A program made the translations under genes and the position numbers. 64,000 nt of DNA, from the NCBI GenBank assembly GCA_022316685.1, contig JAKJHU010000047.1, positions 124,001-188,000 of the forward strand, in the 5' to 3' direction. The notes beneath the pieces were generated by a model, which saw only the letters and a list, made by a program, of their open reading frames with translations, did not search any database and was not told where the DNA came from. Source of the DNA: Progne subis subis (lineage: Eukaryota; Chordata; Aves; Passeriformes; Hirundinidae). Positions within the stretch are counted from its first letter, which is position 1. Each line of letters starts with the position of its first letter. Shown here piece by piece: positions 63,001 to 64,000 of the stretch.

Positions 63001-64000
63001 GACTGAGGACCTGGGGAAGCACCGGGGGGCCTCCACAGGGGACCCACCCCACCGAGACCACCAAGACCAGCTCTGCACTTTTTTTTTTCCAACGTCAGCG
63101 GAGAGAGAGTAGTGGAGCACACTGACAATCTTCAAGAGGAGAGACTTTCTTTAAGTTTGTTATCCCTCCGTAAGCGGCACGAAGCTCTTGTCATCAGGTA
63201 TTGTGCTGGGAGTGCTTTGCCTGTGTAATAAACAGGTTTTTTCCACTTCTCTCTGAGGAAGTTTTTCCCGAACCGGTTGGGGGAGGGGAGAGGGGGGCCC
63301 CTGGGGAGGATTTCTCCCAAAATCTGCCTGAAACCACCACAACGTAGCACAGCTTTATTCATGATTTCGGCTATTAATGCCCTCTCCGGAAAATTTCTCA
63401 TCTCCTGAAAAGACCAGGATATTCTATAAAGAACTCCATTTCTCCTATTATATAAAATCCCAGTGCTGGCCAGGTTCAAAAACACTACTTATTGAAGAAT
63501 ATTTCATTTTTATTCACCTGGCCTGGTTAACATTGATAAAAGAACTCTACAATATCTATCTGCAATTGCATTTAAAAAAAAAAAAACAACAACTAAACCT
63601 GACATCGTTATATGACAGTTCAATAATAGCAAGTTAGGAAGACAAATCAGACAGGCTAATGTGGCTTATCTTGTCTTTTCTGATGATTTAACACTCTTTC
63701 AACCCATGTGGACGGGGCTGTACTCACCTTATTTCCAGTCTCTTCACTAAGTGCCATCCTTAAGAGACAAAAGTTCAAGATTGCCCATATTCCTCTACTG
63801 TTCTACTCTAATTCAAACTACATTTCTGAAGCAGGCTATTTACCTTTAATTAAGGGGTTCATTAAGGGTTAGTTTGTGCCTTATTCCACATGTGTAGAAA
63901 CCGGTTTGTTTTCCTTAGATCTGCCAATGAAGTAACAGGCTTAGGAGTCAAGGAGGGGCATGAGATGTAGATCAGCCCATGATAATGTTTTTACGGCAAA
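60011..64000 (-). other. NELL1: NELL1 intron (partial), upstream of the LamG-end exon
   Basis: No NELL1 exon was recognised here. The stretch holds the solo LTR at 62684-63341 and otherwise AT-rich sequence. A 131-codon plus-strand frame at 60807-61202 overlaps a minus-strand frame at 60776-60973. Neither resembles a family I know, and both are within the range of chance for this much sequence. Confidence 0.75.
62684..63341 (+). mobile_element. Solo LTR of an endogenous retrovirus, with exact 5-base target duplication
   Basis: The 658-base element starts TGTCCTGGGG and ends ACCACCACA. It is flanked on both sides by ACGTA (62679-62683 and 63342-63346). A polyadenylation signal AATAAA lies at 63227-63232, which sets the plus orientation. 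A long pyrimidine tract (62899-62968) and a second T-run near 63080 sit inside, with a GC-rich region between. No internal retroviral sequence adjoins it, so it is a solo LTR left by recombination. The perfect duplication and intact ends suggest a fairly young insertion. A 5-base duplication does not by itself assign the class. Confidence 0.88.

Noticed and set aside
62853..63135. Lys-rich minus-strand frames and Phe-rich plus-strand frames
   Set aside because: They are translations of the pyrimidine tract inside the solo LTR, not proteins.
1..64000. tRNA, rRNA, CRISPR arrays or bacterial operon features
   Set aside because: No cloverleaf-type or spacer-repeat pattern was seen, and the window is plainly vertebrate intron and exon sequence.

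Overview
The window is vertebrate genomic DNA, most likely from a bird and probably a songbird. It has short exons in very long introns, CR1-like LINE remnants, and several solo LTRs whose ends resemble endogenous retrovirus families I associate with passerines. There is no bacterial-style gene density; almost all open frames are chance frames in intron DNA.

The only protein-coding gene I can support is NELL1 (neural EGFL-like 1), on the minus strand. Eight internal exons were located by matching translated segments to the family and by checking splice sites and phases. In transcript order they are 60010-59914 (end of the laminin-G/TSP-N domain), 52525-52453, 52211-52129 (coiled coil), 48893-48759 (coiled coil end and start of the first VWC module), 47907-47805 (rest of that VWC), 44466-44393 and 38391-38292 (second VWC), and 29147-29019 (first EGF-like module). 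Together they hold 794 coding bases in one unbroken frame, about a third of the roughly 810-residue protein. Every junction is AG/GT and every phase matches. The 5' part of the gene lies beyond base 64000. The next EGF exons lie below base 1, or were missed in the 29 kb at the left.

The rest is intron. The left 29 kb holds LTR copies at about 3.4, 16.6-17.2, 20.8-21.2 and 25.3-26.1 kb, CR1-like pieces at 8.3 and 13.4 kb, and long homopolymers. The 29-38 kb intron is AT-rich with no recognised repeat. The 38-44 kb intron has a direct repeat partner at 39.4 kb, LTR-like blocks at 39.7-40.15 and 41.5-41.9 kb, and a CR1 3' end at 42.3 kb. The 52.5-59.9 kb intron is the most retroelement-rich, with blocks at 53.3, 55.7-56.3 and 56.8-57.2 kb. 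The right end carries a solo LTR at 62684-63341 with an exact 5-base target duplication.

I found no convincing undescribed system. The best observations beyond the gene are the precisely bounded solo LTRs, which define element ends without an alignment, the inverted and direct dispersed repeat pairs, and the modular in-frame exon phases of NELL1.
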